Under the pieces are notes generated by a model, which worked only from the letters and a program-made list of their open reading frames with translations, did not search any database and was not told where the DNA came from. Positions 1 through 8,248 of a stretch of DNA of 64,000 bases are shown in pieces. The position numbers and the translations under genes are program-made. Position 1 is the stretch's first letter, and each line of letters begins with the position of its first letter. Origin of the DNA: an uncultured Flavobacteriales bacterium. Its GTDB lineage: Bacteria > Bacteroidota > Bacteroidia > Flavobacteriales > Weeksellaceae. The stretch spans positions 3,396 to 67,395 of the forward strand of contig CALFIE010000087.1 of the NCBI GenBank assembly GCA_937876095.1. The letters run 5' to 3'.

Positions 1-1223
1 TCATCAAGAAAAACGATAGTATTTTGGCATTAACCAAAATGAATGACGCTCAAAGGAATTCGTTTTTTTCTAAGTACATTACCGATCTCAAAGCCAAAGA
101 ATCCAAAATAGAATTAGAAAGAAAACGTGAAGAGAGAAGCAAAGGTTTTGAGACTGGTGATTACAAAGCTAATTCTATTTTTGCAGGAAACAAAGATACA
201 TTTCAAGATTTCTCTGACAATTCAAACGGATCATTCTATTTCGGAAATCAAAATACCGTAACTAAAGGTAGTAGTTCTTTCAAACAAATTTGGGGAGATC
301 GCGCTCTTGCAGACAATTGGCGATTTTCAGCAAAAACCAATTCTTTACAAGACCTGAAAGATGTTGCAATGGGAACCACTTCAACGCCAAATCCAAGACG
401 TTTCGAGCCGAGTTTTTATATAGAAAAAATCCCGACTGATGCAGCGTTTCTTGCTGGTCTTAAAAAAGATAGAGACACCGCATCTCTTGGATTGGGTAGA
501 ATGTATGACAACTTTTTTGCGAACACTCCACTTGCAACCAAAACACTCTATGATTTGGTAGATGTAAATCCAGTAGAAGACGTGAAATTGCAAGCGTTGT
601 ATCATATTTTCTATATGAATTATGAGAAAAATCCAACAGCGGCAGAACGTGCCAAAAACATTTTGATTAATGATTATCCGTATACTTCCTACGCTGAGTT
701 TGCAAGAAATCCAAGAAACAAAGTTTTTACCAAATCATCTGAAGAAGCAGAAAAAGCATACAGAGATGCTTATGATTTGTATAAGAATGAAAAATACAAT
801 GATTCTAAAAATTTGATTGATGTGACAATTGCAAAATATCCTAAAGATGTTTTGGTACCAAAATTTGCACTTCTGAACGCATTTAATTCCGGGAAAACTT
901 CGGGAAAAGAAGTAATGATTTTACAACTGGAACAAATTGCGCTGAATTATGGTAAAACAGATGAAGGGAAAAAAGCAAAAGACATGTTAAATTATCTGAA
1001 AAGTGAAGTACATGTTCAACTGACTGATGCTAAAGGAAACGTAATTTCTGATCCAAAAAACCCTACTCCTCAGGTTGAACAAGGAGTCCCTACTATTGAG
1101 GAAGTTAATAATTTACAAATACAGCAAGAGGAACAAATGAAGAGAGAAGAATTAGAGATGAACAGAAAAATGAATAGTAAAACTGAAGACGTCCCTCCAA
1201 AAAGACCAACACAAGATCATTAA
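1..1223 (+). CDS. porW: PorW/SprE-like lipoprotein, 3' part
   Basis: This is the C-terminal ~407 residues of a gene entering from the left edge; the reading frame is open from base 3, so the true start, signal peptide and lipobox lie outside the window. The region around residues 70-100 has the block FYFGNQNTV followed by IWGDRALADNWR, which I recognise from PorW/SprE, a periplasmic helical-repeat lipoprotein of the type IX secretion and gliding machinery of Bacteroidota. The rest is helical and TPR-like (alternating Ala/Tyr/Lys-rich helices near residues 180-330) and ends in a charged Glu/Lys/Met tail. It converges on tsaB with 5 bp between the stops. The family call rests on remembered motifs, not on a search; a generic TPR lipoprotein is the alternative. 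Confidence 0.75.
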   Translation, partial: IKKNDSILALTKMNDAQRNSFFSKYITDLKAKESKIELERKREERSKGFETGDYKANSIFAGNKDTFQDFSDNSNGSFYFGNQNTVTKGSSSFKQIWGDRALADNWRFSAKTNSLQDLKDVAMGTTSTPNPRRFEPSFYIEKIPTDAAFLAGLKKDRDTASLGLGRMYDNFFANTPLATKTLYDLVDVNPVEDVKLQALYHIFYMNYEKNPTAAERAKNILINDYPYTSYAEFARNPRNKVFTKSSEEAEKAYRDAYDLYKNEKYNDSKNLIDVTIAKYPKDVLVPKFALLNAFNSGKTSGKEVMILQLEQIALNYGKTDEGKKAKDMLNYLKSEVHVQLTDAKGNVISDPKNPTPQVEQGVPTIEEVNNLQIQQEEQMKREELEMNRKMNSKTEDVPPKRPTQDH

Positions 1224-1228
1224 ACATT

Positions 1229-1903
1229 CTATGTTGTTTTCTTTTTCACGCCCTGAAATTCTTTTAAATAAAAAGGCTCAAAATAAGCCATATCCTCAAA
1301 ATCTTGTCGGTTGAATTTTTCAACCGATTTTTTTATTAAATATTTTGCCGATGGAAAAACTTTTTCGTTGAACTCTGCACTTGAAATTTTCAAAATTTCC
1401 TGTGCTTTTTTTGCGCCATCTCCTAAAAAAAGCACTTTTTTCCCTTCAAATTCATTAAAAGAAGTTTCATCTAGAATTTTTGCTTCAGTCTCCGAAATTA
1501 TTTCGCCCGAATTTCCATCGAAAACAGCGCAATACACCTCCATTCTTCTTGCATCGATTAATGGGATAATATAGTCGTAGTTTTGTCCTAAAAACGGCTC
1601 TATCATCGTTTCTAAAGAATTTACGGCAATCAACGGAATTTGTAACCCGAAACAAAAACCTTTTGCAGAAGCTGCCCCAATTCTAAGTCCGGTGTAAGAA
1701 CCAGGACCTTTTCCTAGAGAAACTGCATCTATATCTTGTAAAGAAATTTCTGCACCTTCAAGTGCCCATTCTACAAAAGTGTGCAATGATTCTGACTGTT
1801 TATAGTTTTCTGAAACTTCTTCGCAAAGACATAATAATTCTTCACCATCAGAAATGGCAACAGAACAGTTTTTGGAAGAGGTTTCGAGGTGGAGGATTTT
1901 CAT
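1229..1903 (-). CDS. tsaB: tRNA threonylcarbamoyladenosine biosynthesis protein TsaB
   Basis: TsaB (YeaZ) is the inactive ASKHA-fold partner that pairs with TsaD to make t6A37 in ANN-decoding tRNAs in the cytoplasm. The start chosen gives MKILHLETSSKNCSVAISDG, the usual phosphate-loop-like opening of the family; the frame stays open 13 codons further upstream, but those codons overlap an intergenic repeat. The conserved segment LGKGPGSYTGLRIG near residues 65-80 is diagnostic. At 224 residues it has normal length for the short Bacteroidota form. It converges with the porW-like gene and lies downstream of a short-chain dehydrogenase transcribed the same way. Confidence 0.9.
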   Translation of the reverse strand: MKILHLETSSKNCSVAISDGEELLCLCEEVSENYKQSESLHTFVEWALEGAEISLQDIDAVSLGKGPGSYTGLRIGAASAKGFCFGLQIPLIAVNSLETMIEPFLGQNYDYIIPLIDARRMEVYCAVFDGNSGEIISETEAKILDETSFNEFEGKKVLFLGDGAKKAQEILKISSAEFNEKVFPSAKYLIKKSVEKFNRQDFEDMAYFEPFYLKEFQGVKKKTT

Positions 1904-1904
1904 T

Positions 1905-1990
1905 GTAAAAATTTGAAGATGTGTTAATTTGAAAATTTTCACAAAGATAGGTTACATTTTCAAATCTTCAAATGTGCACATTTTCAAATT
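1905..1990. repeat. Palindromic AT-rich intergenic repeat
   Basis: Between tsaB and the SDR gene the motif AATTTGAA with ATGTG recurs in both orientations: left part about 1907-1940, right part about 1955-1990, the right part being an imperfect reverse complement of the left. It looks like the short, low-complexity palindromic spacers seen between genes in Flavobacteria. It could act as a transcript hairpin; I cannot assign a function. Confidence 0.5.
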
Positions 1991-2741
1991 ATTTTCTAAA
2001 AATTGTCCTCGGTTCGGCTTGTGCTTTTGGATAGATGCACAATTCGGCAATAGAAACACGATCTGGTGCATTCACACAATAGCTTACTGCATCTGCAATA
2101 TCTTCTGGTATCAAAGGTTCGTAACCTGCATAAACTGTTGCTGCGCGTTCTTCATCTCCTTTAAATCTAATTTTTGAAAAATCGGTTTCTACAGCACCTG
2201 GTTGTATATTGGTTACTTTGATTCCAAATTCGGTAAGTTCTAATCGCATTCCTTCGGAAATTACGTCAACTGCACGTTTAGAAGCACAATATACCACTCC
2301 ATTTGCATACGTTTGTCTGGCTGCAACCGATGAAATATTGATGATATGACCAGATTTTTGAGCTTTCATTATCGGAATTATTAATTTAGAAACGTAGAGT
2401 AGTCCTTTCACATTTCCGTCCATCATTGCATCCCAATCTTCGAGATTTCCTTCGGAAATAGGTTCTAAACCATGTGCATTTCCGGCATTGTTTACCAAAA
2501 CATCTATTTTTTGAACGTTTTTTGGCAAAGATTTTATTGCGGTTTCTACCTCATCAAAATTTCTGACATCAAAGACCAAAGAAAAAACTTCAGTTTTTTG
2601 GGAAAGTTCGTTTTTCAAATTTTCTAAAACGTCTTTTCTTCTTCCACAAATGATGAGTCTATATCCTTGCTTTGCGAATTGCTCAGCAATTGCTTTCCCA
2701 ATTCCGGAAGTTGCTCCGGTTATTAAAATGGTTCTTTTCAT
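1989..2741 (-). CDS. SDR family NAD(P)-dependent oxidoreductase (YdfG-like)
   Basis: This is a 250-residue classical short-chain dehydrogenase. It has the N-terminal cofactor loop TGATSGIG at residues 8-15, the structural NNAG motif near residue 86, the catalytic Ser of NISSVAA near 136-142, and the Tyr/Lys pair in YCASK near 151-155. The arrangement and length are most like YdfG-type 3-hydroxy acid (serine/allo-threonine) dehydrogenases, and the downstream segment KVTNIQPGAVETDFS is typical of that group. CGRRKD after the second strand suggests NADP preference. The substrate cannot be read from sequence. Confidence 0.85.
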   Translation of the reverse strand: MKRTILITGATSGIGKAIAEQFAKQGYRLIICGRRKDVLENLKNELSQKTEVFSLVFDVRNFDEVETAIKSLPKNVQKIDVLVNNAGNAHGLEPISEGNLEDWDAMMDGNVKGLLYVSKLIIPIMKAQKSGHIINISSVAARQTYANGVVYCASKRAVDVISEGMRLELTEFGIKVTNIQPGAVETDFSKIRFKGDEERAATVYAGYEPLIPEDIADAVSYCVNAPDRVSIAELCIYPKAQAEPRTIFRK

Positions 2742-2753
2742 TAATTAAAAAAA

Positions 2754-2954
2754 TTAGTGCATTCCTCCAAGATTAAGGGTGCTTAAAATAATTCCACAAA
2801 CTCCTGCTCCGATTACCAACATAATTACAGAAGCAATAGTAAGCCTTATTCCTCGTTTTTTTGTTTCTGGGTTATTTGCTGCAATTAGTGTAATAATTCC
2901 TACAAGAAATAGCACTATTACCGCAACCCAATAAAGTATCAGAAGAATCAACAT
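2754..2954 (-). CDS. Small two-helix membrane protein
   Basis: This 66-residue protein consists almost entirely of two hydrophobic segments, about residues 2-26 and 39-60, separated by a short basic loop (NPETKKRG). It starts with MLILLILYW and ends in a Gly-Gly-Met-His tail. It lies 12 bp downstream-facing of the SDR start and 15 bp after the next gene's stop, so it probably shares a transcript with 2970-3320. I do not recognise a named family. Confidence 0.6.
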   Translation of the reverse strand: MLILLILYWVAVIVLFLVGIITLIAANNPETKKRGIRLTIASVIMLVIGAGVCGIILSTLNLGGMH

Positions 2955-2969
2955 ATTTTTATTAAATTA

Positions 2970-3320
2970 TTATAAACCAAAAATTCCTGTAGTGGAGCAC
3001 ATTCCAAAGCCAATAATTAAACAGATTATTAGATAAATTGCAAAGTTAATTTTTTGTTCTCTGCTTAAATTATTAATTCTAAAATAATTTATAATTCCAC
3101 CTAATGCAAAAAGAAACGCTATTATTCCCAAAATGCCATAATATAAGATTACGTATTGTTGATTATAAGATTTAATCAATAAATAAGTTAATAAAACCGA
3201 ATTGAGCACAAATACAATAAGGTTTATTTTTACGTTCTTTTTCTTAATGTATAAATTAAAAACACAAACAAAGAAAACAATTGGTGAAGCCAAGAATAAA
3301 ATTGATAATAAATAATTCAT
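2970..3320 (-). CDS. Four-helix membrane protein, unknown
   Basis: The product is a 116-residue integral membrane protein with four predicted hydrophobic helices (about residues 4-24, 30-48, 54-76 and 90-112) and short Lys/Asn loops. The codon use is very AT-rich. It sits directly upstream of the two-helix protein at 2754-2954 on the same strand; both are small, hydrophobic and without recognisable motifs. It has no catalytic or binding residues that I can identify. Confidence 0.55.
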   Translation of the reverse strand: MNYLLSILFLASPIVFFVCVFNLYIKKKNVKINLIVFVLNSVLLTYLLIKSYNQQYVILYYGILGIIAFLFALGGIINYFRINNLSREQKINFAIYLIICLIIGFGMCSTTGIFGL

Positions 3321-3442
3321 AAATTGTATATTTTGAAAAAAAACTCAATGTGTTCAGTCAAACATAAGCAAATTAATTCCCTCCTCTAATTTATAATAAG
3401 CTATTCTTTTCTACATTAATGTTATGAACAAACAACTCTTTA

Positions 3443-4846
3443 TCAAACTTTTATTTGCTCTCTGATTTCATCAATTTTATGATCTCTATAAAACAAATTC
3501 ATCGTTTCGAAAGGAATCATTTTATACTGATTGCTTACAATATGTACACAAGATTTTTTCACGGCTCTTACATCAAAATCATAGCAGTCCATAAAATTCA
3601 TAATAATGATTCTGAACAAATTGCTGTAACTCAGATTTTCGCCTTTTACTCGTGGTAAACAACACATCAGATCCCCGAATTCATCTTCAGCACAATCTAC
3701 AGAAGTTCCGGTGGAGAACAGTTTCAGCATATGTTCTTTTATCTGTTCATCGTGCTCGTAAACAATCGTGCTTCTTGCATTATTCAGGATTTCTTCTGGA
3801 CTGATGTACCTCGTCATTGGTACAATTTCTTCGCCATTTTCTGTAGGCATTTTCAGTGCATAAGCCATACACAAAGCATCTGGATTGCAAGGAACCGGAA
3901 TTAAATCTTCTGCGGTGAAAACTGGAGATTGCTCTAAAATTTTTCTGCGGACTTCGGTCAACGTAATTTTCTGTGTTGCCACATCGAAATCCTCATTTCT
4001 ACCTGCAACTTGAGTTGGCTGAAAGGTAACTCCACGCACACACTTTTGTTTCAACGCAAAATCCAGAATTTCGCCAATTTCATCTTCGTTTTTACCTTTT
4101 TGAAGCACTACCACTAATGTCGTAGAAAGATTGAATTTATTAAGATTTTCGATGGCTTTTTTGCGAACATCGGTAACATCTTCGCCACGTAAATCCATCA
4201 AAACATCTTTTCTAAAACTGTCAAACTGCAAATAAATCTCGAAATCGGGCATATACGAAGCCAATTTTTCTACAAAATCTACATCTTTAGCAATCCTAAT
4301 TCCGTTGGTATTCAACATCAGATGTTTGATTGGTTTGGATTTTGCCAAATCTAAAATTTCAAAAATTTGAGGATGAACCGTAGGTTCTCCTCCCGAAATT
4401 TGCACGACATCTGGTTCTCCCTCGTTTTCAACAATCACATCGAACATTCTGTTGATTTCTTCTAACGTTCTGTGATTTCCGTAATTCGGACCTGAATTGG
4501 CATAACAAGTAGGGCATTTCATATTGCAACGGTCGGTAATTTCTACTATAGAAAGGCAAGAGTGTTGCTCGTGATCGGTACACAAACCACAATCATACGG
4601 ACAACCAAAATGCACTTTGGTATTGAATTTTTGTGGCATTTCAGATTGCTTGTTGTAGTTGCGGATTTGTTTGTAATAATCGATATCGTCTGCAATCATC
4701 ACTTCGGAGTCGCCGTGTTCTTTGCAGTGTTTCAGCATCCACACTTTTTGATCGCGGAACACAATTTTGGTGTCAATCGTCTGCAAACATTCTGGGCAAA
4801 GACTTTTGGTATAATCGTAGTAAATGTATGGTCGTGTTTTGTGCAT
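3443..4846 (-). CDS. Radical SAM protein of the tetraether-synthase (Tes) type
   Basis: The start at MHKTRPYIYY gives 467 residues and lies 7 bp past the stop of the upstream gene; an ATG 11 codons earlier would overlap that gene. The radical SAM CxxxCxxC motif is at Cys107, Cys111 and Cys114 (EITDRCNMKCPTC), followed by the SAM-binding QISGGEPTVHP. Before it come further cysteines: Cys17 and Cys20 (SLCPEC), Cys41, and Cys82, Cys86, Cys89 and Cys97 (GCPYDCGLC). This N-terminal layout is what I know from archaeal tetraether lipid synthase Tes, which uses extra Fe-S clusters and joins lipid tails; bacterial relatives are usually annotated only as radical SAM. The C-terminal third has more Cys (LCMAYAL, DLMCCLPR). 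It is tightly coupled to the Lgt-like gene, so I infer an envelope-lipid role. The reaction here is unproven. Confidence 0.8.
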   Translation of the reverse strand: MHKTRPYIYYDYTKSLCPECLQTIDTKIVFRDQKVWMLKHCKEHGDSEVMIADDIDYYKQIRNYNKQSEMPQKFNTKVHFGCPYDCGLCTDHEQHSCLSIVEITDRCNMKCPTCYANSGPNYGNHRTLEEINRMFDVIVENEGEPDVVQISGGEPTVHPQIFEILDLAKSKPIKHLMLNTNGIRIAKDVDFVEKLASYMPDFEIYLQFDSFRKDVLMDLRGEDVTDVRKKAIENLNKFNLSTTLVVVLQKGKNEDEIGEILDFALKQKCVRGVTFQPTQVAGRNEDFDVATQKITLTEVRRKILEQSPVFTAEDLIPVPCNPDALCMAYALKMPTENGEEIVPMTRYISPEEILNNARSTIVYEHDEQIKEHMLKLFSTGTSVDCAEDEFGDLMCCLPRVKGENLSYSNLFRIIIMNFMDCYDFDVRAVKKSCVHIVSNQYKMIPFETMNLFYRDHKIDEIREQIKV

Positions 4847-4853
4847 ATAAGTA

Positions 4854-5597
4854 TTAGTTTTTTTTGAAAATTCTAACAAAAAATTTCCAATAATAAAGAT
4901 AAATAAAAATCGCGCACCACTGAATAATGCTTAATCCAAAAAATATTTCATAGTGTGGTTTCAGAAATTCCATGAAAAACCGAAATCCAAAATACAACAG
5001 CATAAAAATTTTGAAAGCATCTCCTGACTGGTAATTTTTAGGCAATTTTTTGAAAAACCAACTGAAATATATAAAAAGTACCACCAAAAAAACCATTTCG
5101 TACAACATAATTGGGTGGCGAAGTTTACCGTCGCCTAAATCTATTCCGGTGAAAAAAGTGGTTTCTATACCGTGAGTTGGTTCTGCAATTCCCATAGAGA
5201 AACAGCCAATTCTACCGATAAACAATGCCAAAATAATGGGCAACACATACAAATCTCCCGAAGATTTTTTTTCATTAATGAAAATTTTGGTGATTTCTAC
5301 GCCAATCAATCCACCTAAAAATCCGCCTAAAACTGTTTTGTTGGCATAAAATTTCAGCCAGGAAAAATCCTGAAAAAAATCTTTGATTTCAAATGCAGCA
5401 ACAATTCTGGAACCCAACAAAGCGCCAATCATTGCGCCCAACATAATCCAAAGCCGATTAGAATCGGTAATAGAATCAGTAGATTTTTTCCGAAGGAAAT
5501 AATAATAGCGCACTCCAACTATGAAAGCCAAGGTTTCAAAAATAAAATGGAGGTAAAAAGTTTCGCCAAAAAGCGTGATTTGCCAAGGAAGATTCAT
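4854..5597 (-). CDS. Lgt-like (prolipoprotein diacylglyceryl transferase family) membrane protein
   Basis: The protein has 247 residues, about seven hydrophobic helices and the Lgt order of motifs: a glycine-rich VLGGFLGGLIG at about 89-99, GRIGCFSMG at 128-136 holding the equivalent of the essential Lgt arginine (Arg129), RHPIMLYE at 160-167 and FRFFMEFLKPH near the end. Two positions differ from textbook Lgt: the His of the HGG motif is replaced, and Cys132 stands where Asn is usual. It therefore looks like a divergent paralogue rather than the housekeeping Lgt. Its ATG follows the yraN TAG with no gap, and the Tes-like gene follows within 7 bp. I infer it handles a lipid related to the radical SAM partner's substrate. 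Confidence 0.75.
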   Translation of the reverse strand: MNLPWQITLFGETFYLHFIFETLAFIVGVRYYYFLRKKSTDSITDSNRLWIMLGAMIGALLGSRIVAAFEIKDFFQDFSWLKFYANKTVLGGFLGGLIGVEITKIFINEKKSSGDLYVLPIILALFIGRIGCFSMGIAEPTHGIETTFFTGIDLGDGKLRHPIMLYEMVFLVVLFIYFSWFFKKLPKNYQSGDAFKIFMLLYFGFRFFMEFLKPHYEIFFGLSIIQWCAIFIYLYYWKFFVRIFKKN

Positions 5598-5969
5598 CTA
5601 ATTTGCGTCTATTGCTTCAAAAGCGTCTTCAATATGCGTGATTTGTAATTTCCCGGATTCGTCGGGAAGTACGGTGATGATATCGAACTGGACTTCTTTT
5701 TCTATATTTTGTGTTTTCATAAATTCGTCGGTTGCAGAAACAATCAGCCGGATTTTCTTTTTGGTAACTGCTTCTTGTGGTTCCAAAAAAACATCGGTGC
5801 TTCTTGCTTTTACTTCTACTACCACAATTTTATCTTGATATTCGGTAATAATATCTACTTCTGCCTTCTGGAAACGGAAATTTTTAACCAAAATTTTGTA
5901 GCCTTTTTCTGCTAAAAAATTTTGCGCCAATTCTTCTGCCAATTTACCGAATTCGTTATGTTCTGCCAT
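5598..5969 (-). CDS. yraN: YraN family protein (UPF0102)
   Basis: From the chosen start MAEHNEFGKLAEELAQNFLA the product has 123 residues, normal for YraN. It has a restriction-endonuclease-like fold: the G-x-x-A-E-x-x-A helix, then KNFRFQKAEVDIITEY with the acidic Glu/Asp pair, and VVVEVKAR, giving the ExK nuclease signature. The biological role of the family is unsettled; it is often placed near rnhB or rplS. The earlier in-frame ATG at 6008 would run into the neighbouring gene and is unlikely. The stop is immediately followed by the Lgt-like ATG, implying translational coupling. Confidence 0.85.
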   Translation of the reverse strand: MAEHNEFGKLAEELAQNFLAEKGYKILVKNFRFQKAEVDIITEYQDKIVVVEVKARSTDVFLEPQEAVTKKKIRLIVSATDEFMKTQNIEKEVQFDIITVLPDESGKLQITHIEDAFEAIDAN

Positions 5970-6001
5970 CATGTTGCGAGTTGAGATACGAGTTTTTTTA
6001 C

Positions 6002-6427
6002 TTAACAATCATTATTTTCATAATTCATTTGGTCATATTTATCATCATACGATTTTGCTTCTGCAGCGGTAAGATTTTGCAATTTGAACTCCACTTTCAG
6101 TTGCTTTTTAGAATCAGGGCTAATCCAAATTCCTGAAAAAACATCTTTTTGTTTACTCAAAATAAGTGCTCCAGTAAAAGAATATTCTACCAATATAAAT
6201 TGGTTTTTGTCGTTTTTTGTAATTTCTAATTGCAGCCAATTGCTTACTTTGTCGTATTTATACATTCCGGAATAGTTCAGTTCTGCGGTACATTGGTTGT
6301 CTTCTGATTTTAAATACAATGTTACCGGTCTAGAATCTACAAATCCTTTGTACAAATACCGCTTCACATTTTGTGCTTGCAAAAACAGTTGTAAAAAGAG
6401 AAAAAGGAGGAGAAAGAGTTTTTTCAT
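6002..6427 (-). CDS. Secreted protein of unknown function
   Basis: The product has 141 residues with a clear signal peptide (Lys-Lys then a Leu/Phe-rich core, cleavage expected near AQN at 18-20). The mature part is rich in beta-strand-forming residues (KGFVDSRPVTLYLK, NWLQLEITKND, GIWISPDSKKQLKVEF), suggesting a small beta-rich periplasmic or surface domain. One Cys is in the middle (NQCTAEL) and one is the last residue. It lies upstream of yraN on the same strand. I do not recognise the family. Confidence 0.6.
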   Translation of the reverse strand: MKKLFLLLFLFLQLFLQAQNVKRYLYKGFVDSRPVTLYLKSEDNQCTAELNYSGMYKYDKVSNWLQLEITKNDKNQFILVEYSFTGALILSKQKDVFSGIWISPDSKKQLKVEFKLQNLTAAEAKSYDDKYDQMNYENNDC

Positions 6428-6538
6428 TATTTCAAATTTTGTGTTGGATTAAATAAATGAGAGTTTTCACGATGAGAGATACGAACTTCGTGATTATTGT
6501 TGATAGAAATTTTTTTTTACCTTTTTCTTTGCCTCTTC

Positions 6539-7468
6539 CTAAAACTCAACCTTCACCTTTTCCTCAACCTGTATTTTCACTTTTCCACCAATAATCAGCG
6601 GTCTGTTATCGAAAATATGTCCGTTTGGAAAGCCAAAAAGAGTAGGGAAGTCGTATTTCTGTAATCTTTGAGAGATAATTTCATAGGCAAACTCATCAAA
6701 ACTGGCTTCGTAATTTTTGTTGTCTTTTTCGTCGCCCATATTCGTCATTCCACCAATGATAAGTCCTTTTATTTTCCTGAAAACGCCTGCTAAATCGAGG
6801 CTCATCAACATTCTGTCGAGCGCATAAAAATTCTCACCAATGTCTTCTATGAAAAGGATTTTATCTTTAAAATTAAAAGAATAATTCGTGCCTAAAAGTG
6901 CGTAAATAAGGGCAAGATTTCCACCAACCAATTCGCCTTCTGCAACCCCGTTTTTGTTGAATGCGTGCTTTTCTAAAGAATATTTCAGAGGTTTTCCTTC
7001 AAAAATTTTGAAAATGTTGTCGTAACCTTCTTCTGAAACGCCAAAACTCGCTGTTTTGATGGTTTGTCCGTGGATAGAAGCAAAACCGTTCCTCAATAAA
7101 AAACTTTGTATCACGGTGTTATCGGAATAACCAATGTACCATTTCGGATTTTTTCTAAAATTTTGCAAACGCAAATGTCGCAACAGGTGTTGACAACCAT
7201 AACCTCCTCTTGAAGCCCAAATTGCAGAAATTTCATCATCATTTAAAGCCCAATTCAAGTCGTGGATTCGCTCTTTTTCGGTTCCGGAATAGTTGTAGCC
7301 GTTCACAAATTTCCCAAGAAGATGTTTGCCAAAAACCGGTTCGTATCCTTTGGATTTTACTAAAGATAAGGTCTTTTCTAGCGCTGATTCTTCTACAAAA
7401 CCTGCTGGTGAAATGATGGCGATTTTTGCTCCTTTTTTTAAGGTTTCTGGTAAAATTATTTGCTTCAT
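6539..7468 (-). CDS. ldcA: LD-carboxypeptidase (peptidase S66)
   Basis: The 309-residue protein has the full S66 catalytic set: nucleophile Ser115 in IGYSDNT, Glu208 in LFIEDIGE and His284 in GFPNGH. The N-terminal KKGAKIAIISPAG and WASRGGYG segments are also typical of LdcA/MccF. LdcA removes the terminal D-Ala from tetrapeptides during peptidoglycan recycling; the family also contains the microcin immunity peptidase MccF, which this sequence alone cannot exclude. No signal peptide is present, so it is cytoplasmic. Its ATG overlaps the stop of the LysE-type exporter by 4 bp, indicating translational coupling. Confidence 0.88.
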   Translation of the reverse strand: MKQIILPETLKKGAKIAIISPAGFVEESALEKTLSLVKSKGYEPVFGKHLLGKFVNGYNYSGTEKERIHDLNWALNDDEISAIWASRGGYGCQHLLRHLRLQNFRKNPKWYIGYSDNTVIQSFLLRNGFASIHGQTIKTASFGVSEEGYDNIFKIFEGKPLKYSLEKHAFNKNGVAEGELVGGNLALIYALLGTNYSFNFKDKILFIEDIGENFYALDRMLMSLDLAGVFRKIKGLIIGGMTNMGDEKDNKNYEASFDEFAYEIISQRLQKYDFPTLFGFPNGHIFDNRPLIIGGKVKIQVEEKVKVEF

Positions 7469-8169
7469 TTGGGTTTAGATTGATGTCTTTCTTCTATCAC
7501 TTTTTCTTTGTCGATTCCGTGTCGTTCCAGATTTCGGTCGAGTTGGTTGAATTTTTTGAAACTTTGCAGAAATATCAACACACTGAAAATCATCAAAATA
7601 ACTCCTACAAATTTCCTGATTTTGTTGGCTAATTGCTCTGTTAATTTCTCGTGGAACTGTTTAGCCAAATATATTTTGAGCAAATCTACCAACAAATAGG
7701 TTGCGATTACGATCACAATGTAAAGAAAAAATTCATTGAACTTCGGGTACGAATTGCGCACCGAAATTACGGTAACCAACCAGAATAAAACCACGCCAAT
7801 ATTCAGAATATTGAGCAAAAAACCATTGACAAAAGTTTTGAAATAATTTTGATTGATGATTTTATCTTCGTTTTGTAGGTGCATTTTAGTTTTAGAAACC
7901 ATCATATAAATGGCATAAATGAAAATAATGAATGCCGTAATTCTATAAAATTCGGGATGTTTATCTATAAGATATACCAAATCTCCACTCCCAAAATACG
8001 CGGCAACTATGCACAAAATATCTGCAGAAATTACTCCTAAATCTAATGCTAAAGCGTGTTTCGGACCTCGTGAAAAACTGGTTTCAATCAATAAGAAAAA
8101 GATGGGTCCTATGAAAACCAAACTGAGCAGTAATCCTAAACCAATCGCAGAAAATATGAGTCCAAGCAT
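7465..8169 (-). CDS. LysE/RhtB family transporter
   Basis: The 234-residue membrane protein opens with a hydrophobic helix followed by FIGPIFFLLIETSFSRGPKHALALDLG, the conserved first loop of LysE/RhtB amino-acid exporters (GP...G/A). Six hydrophobic segments can be counted, then a charged tail (DRNLERHGIDKEKVIEERHQ) that is longer than usual. It is likely to export amino acids or related small molecules. It is first in a two-gene unit with ldcA; coupling to a peptidoglycan peptidase might mean export of D-Ala or peptides, but that is only inference. Confidence 0.8.
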   Translation of the reverse strand: MLGLIFSAIGLGLLLSLVFIGPIFFLLIETSFSRGPKHALALDLGVISADILCIVAAYFGSGDLVYLIDKHPEFYRITAFIIFIYAIYMMVSKTKMHLQNEDKIINQNYFKTFVNGFLLNILNIGVVLFWLVTVISVRNSYPKFNEFFLYIVIVIATYLLVDLLKIYLAKQFHEKLTEQLANKIRKFVGVILMIFSVLIFLQSFKKFNQLDRNLERHGIDKEKVIEERHQSKPK

Positions 8170-8248
8170 TTTTTATAGGGTGTGTTTTGGTTTTTGCAAC
8201 ATAGAATTCCAACTATTAATTAATACAAAAATACATTTTAGATTTTAA

